DNA of 11,323 nt, taken from positions 1-11,323 of the forward strand of contig CAIXDB010000083.1 of the NCBI GenBank assembly GCA_903918125.1, read 5' to 3'. The stretch comes from an uncultured bacterium. Lineage in GTDB: Bacteria; Patescibacteria; Paceibacteria; UBA9973; Zambryskibacteraceae. This document shows positions 10,781 through 11,323 of the stretch, in pieces. Below the pieces are notes generated by a model. That model was not told the origin of the DNA and made no database searches. It saw only the letters and a list, made by a program, of their open reading frames with translations. Each line of letters opens with the position of its first letter. The first letter of the stretch is position 1. Position numbers and translations under genes: made by a program.

Positions 10781-11167
10781 ATGAAAATCGTGATCATTGA
10801 AGATTCAGTAGCTGAAATGGACCTGATGCGAAAGGCATTGGACAAGGCAGGACACAATGTCCTTGCGATTCTGGTACGGGGCAAATCTCTTGCTCCGGAA
10901 ATCGAAAAGGTTGTTGAAGCTAACAATCTTTTGAAAATCGTCACCCTCGTTGCAGACTTTGGTCCGGACAAGATTTTTCTGGATCATTCTCTTTGCATGA
11001 AAGATTTCGACGGCGAGATTCTCTCGCTGGGTTGGGACCGGGAAAAACTGTGGGGCACCAGCGGTTCCTTTTCACAGGAGTACTGTGCACATCATGTGTG
11101 GGGAAAGGACCGCATACTCCACAGTCCACGGTTTTGTGCCGCACTGGTTGAAGCCGCTGCAAAATAA
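10781..11167 (+). CDS. Stand-alone response-regulator receiver-like protein
   Basis: This 128-residue protein begins MKIVIIEDSVAEMDLMRKAL, the beta1-alpha1 of a CheY-like receiver with acidic pocket residues Glu7-Asp8. PDKIFLDHSL (62-71) offers Asp68 as phosphoacceptor, LWGTSGSF (90-97) gives Thr93/Ser94 at the switch position, and Lys109 in WGKDRI could be the conserved lysine. The loop after Asp68 is longer than usual, and the C-terminal half (SQEYCAHHVWGK, with HSPRFCAALVEAAAK at the end) departs from classical receivers. There is no output domain and no histidine kinase nearby, so it may act by protein-protein contact. It is monocistronic, with its own strong promoter and terminator. The receiver fold is well supported, but phosphorylation is only inferred. 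Confidence 0.7.
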   Translation: MKIVIIEDSVAEMDLMRKALDKAGHNVLAILVRGKSLAPEIEKVVEANNLLKIVTLVADFGPDKIFLDHSLCMKDFDGEILSLGWDREKLWGTSGSFSQEYCAHHVWGKDRILHSPRFCAALVEAAAK

Positions 11168-11170
11168 CAA

Positions 11171-11219
11171 CTCGTTCGTCGAGCAACAGGAATTCCTGTT
11201 TGCTTGCGAACGGGTTTTT
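11171..11219 (+). terminator. Rho-independent terminator of the receiver-like gene
   Basis: The outer arms CTCGTTCG (11171-11178) and CGAACGGG (11207-11214) pair over eight positions with one G-T pair. An inner perfect palindrome, AACAGGAATTCCTGTT (11185-11200), extends the hairpin. Five Ts follow at 11215-11219. It begins three bases after the stop codon. Confidence 0.85.
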
Positions 11220-11265
11220 CTGTATTCAAAATTACCACTAAAAATCTCGTTGAAATAAGTTATCC

Positions 11266-11323
11266 GGAGCCTTTCGCAGAACCTTAGAAAATAACGACGC
11301 AGGCGTGCGTGGCACACGCCGAG
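11266..11323. repeat. Second copy of palindromic element A, cut by the right edge
   Basis: The first 26 bases (11266-11291, starting GGAGCCTTTCGC) are identical to the reverse complement of 6318-6343 in the pilC element. After one substitution and AACGACG, the two copies diverge briefly and match again over GTGCGTGGCACACG near the loop. This copy is intergenic, 99 bases after the receiver-like gene, and only about its first half is visible. The flanking sequence before it (TAAGTTATCC) is unrelated to that of the pilC copy, which marks the GGAGC end as the true element boundary. Confidence 0.8.

Noticed and set aside
11072..11317. Minus-strand open frame of 81 codons at the right edge
   Set aside because: It is made of element A sequence read in reverse, the terminator and antisense of the receiver-like gene. 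No independent coding signal is present.

Overview
The window looks like a chromosomal fragment of a Candidate Phyla Radiation (Patescibacteria, probably Parcubacteria-like) bacterium. This is inferred from the type IV pilus cluster with its short PilB and many small prepilins, a MutY-type glycosylase without Fe-S cysteines, a lone receiver-like protein, and mostly weak or absent Shine-Dalgarno sequences. TGA is used as a normal stop, so the TGA=Gly code of Gracilibacteria/Absconditabacteria does not apply.

Layout. On the minus strand, reading right to left from 7641, lies a pilus operon: pilB, pilC, a FimT/GspH-like prepilin, a large prepilin carrying an LVIVD beta-propeller, a PilW/GspJ-like prepilin, a PilX/GspK-like prepilin and a major-pilin-like prepilin. 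Genes abut or overlap (an ATGA junction, one-base gaps). The operon starts at a promoter with a palindrome near 7668-7696 and ends at a hairpin terminator at 1197-1229. Next on the same strand are a MutY-like adenine glycosylase and the N-terminus of RecG, which runs off the left edge. Right of pilB are a 111-residue unknown gene on the minus strand, then on the plus strand pyrD, an AT-rich AAA/DUF4143 ATPase broken by two in-frame stops, and a receiver-like protein followed by a strong terminator.

The most unusual feature is a set of palindromic inserts. Three pilus genes (pilC, the FimT-like prepilin and the LVIVD prepilin) each carry a different cruciform-like element of about 115-135 bp inside their 5' coding ends. 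All are read through in frame. At least two are flanked by near-perfect inverted copies of the adjacent sequence, so the palindromes reach 174-184 bp. The two prepilins with inserts have leaders of 54 and 62 residues, while the three without have leaders of 12-16. The inserts therefore sit where prepilin peptidase would remove them. A second copy of the pilC-type element begins at 11266 and runs off the right edge, which shows that this is a dispersed repeat family. The behaviour resembles Rickettsia palindromic elements, which also insert in frame in protein genes, but these sequences appear unrelated to them.

Together, pilB and pilC form the assembly motor and platform, the small prepilins form the shaft and a priming tip complex, and the propeller prepilin is a plausible tip adhesin. 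Prepilin peptidase and the retraction ATPase are not in the window.
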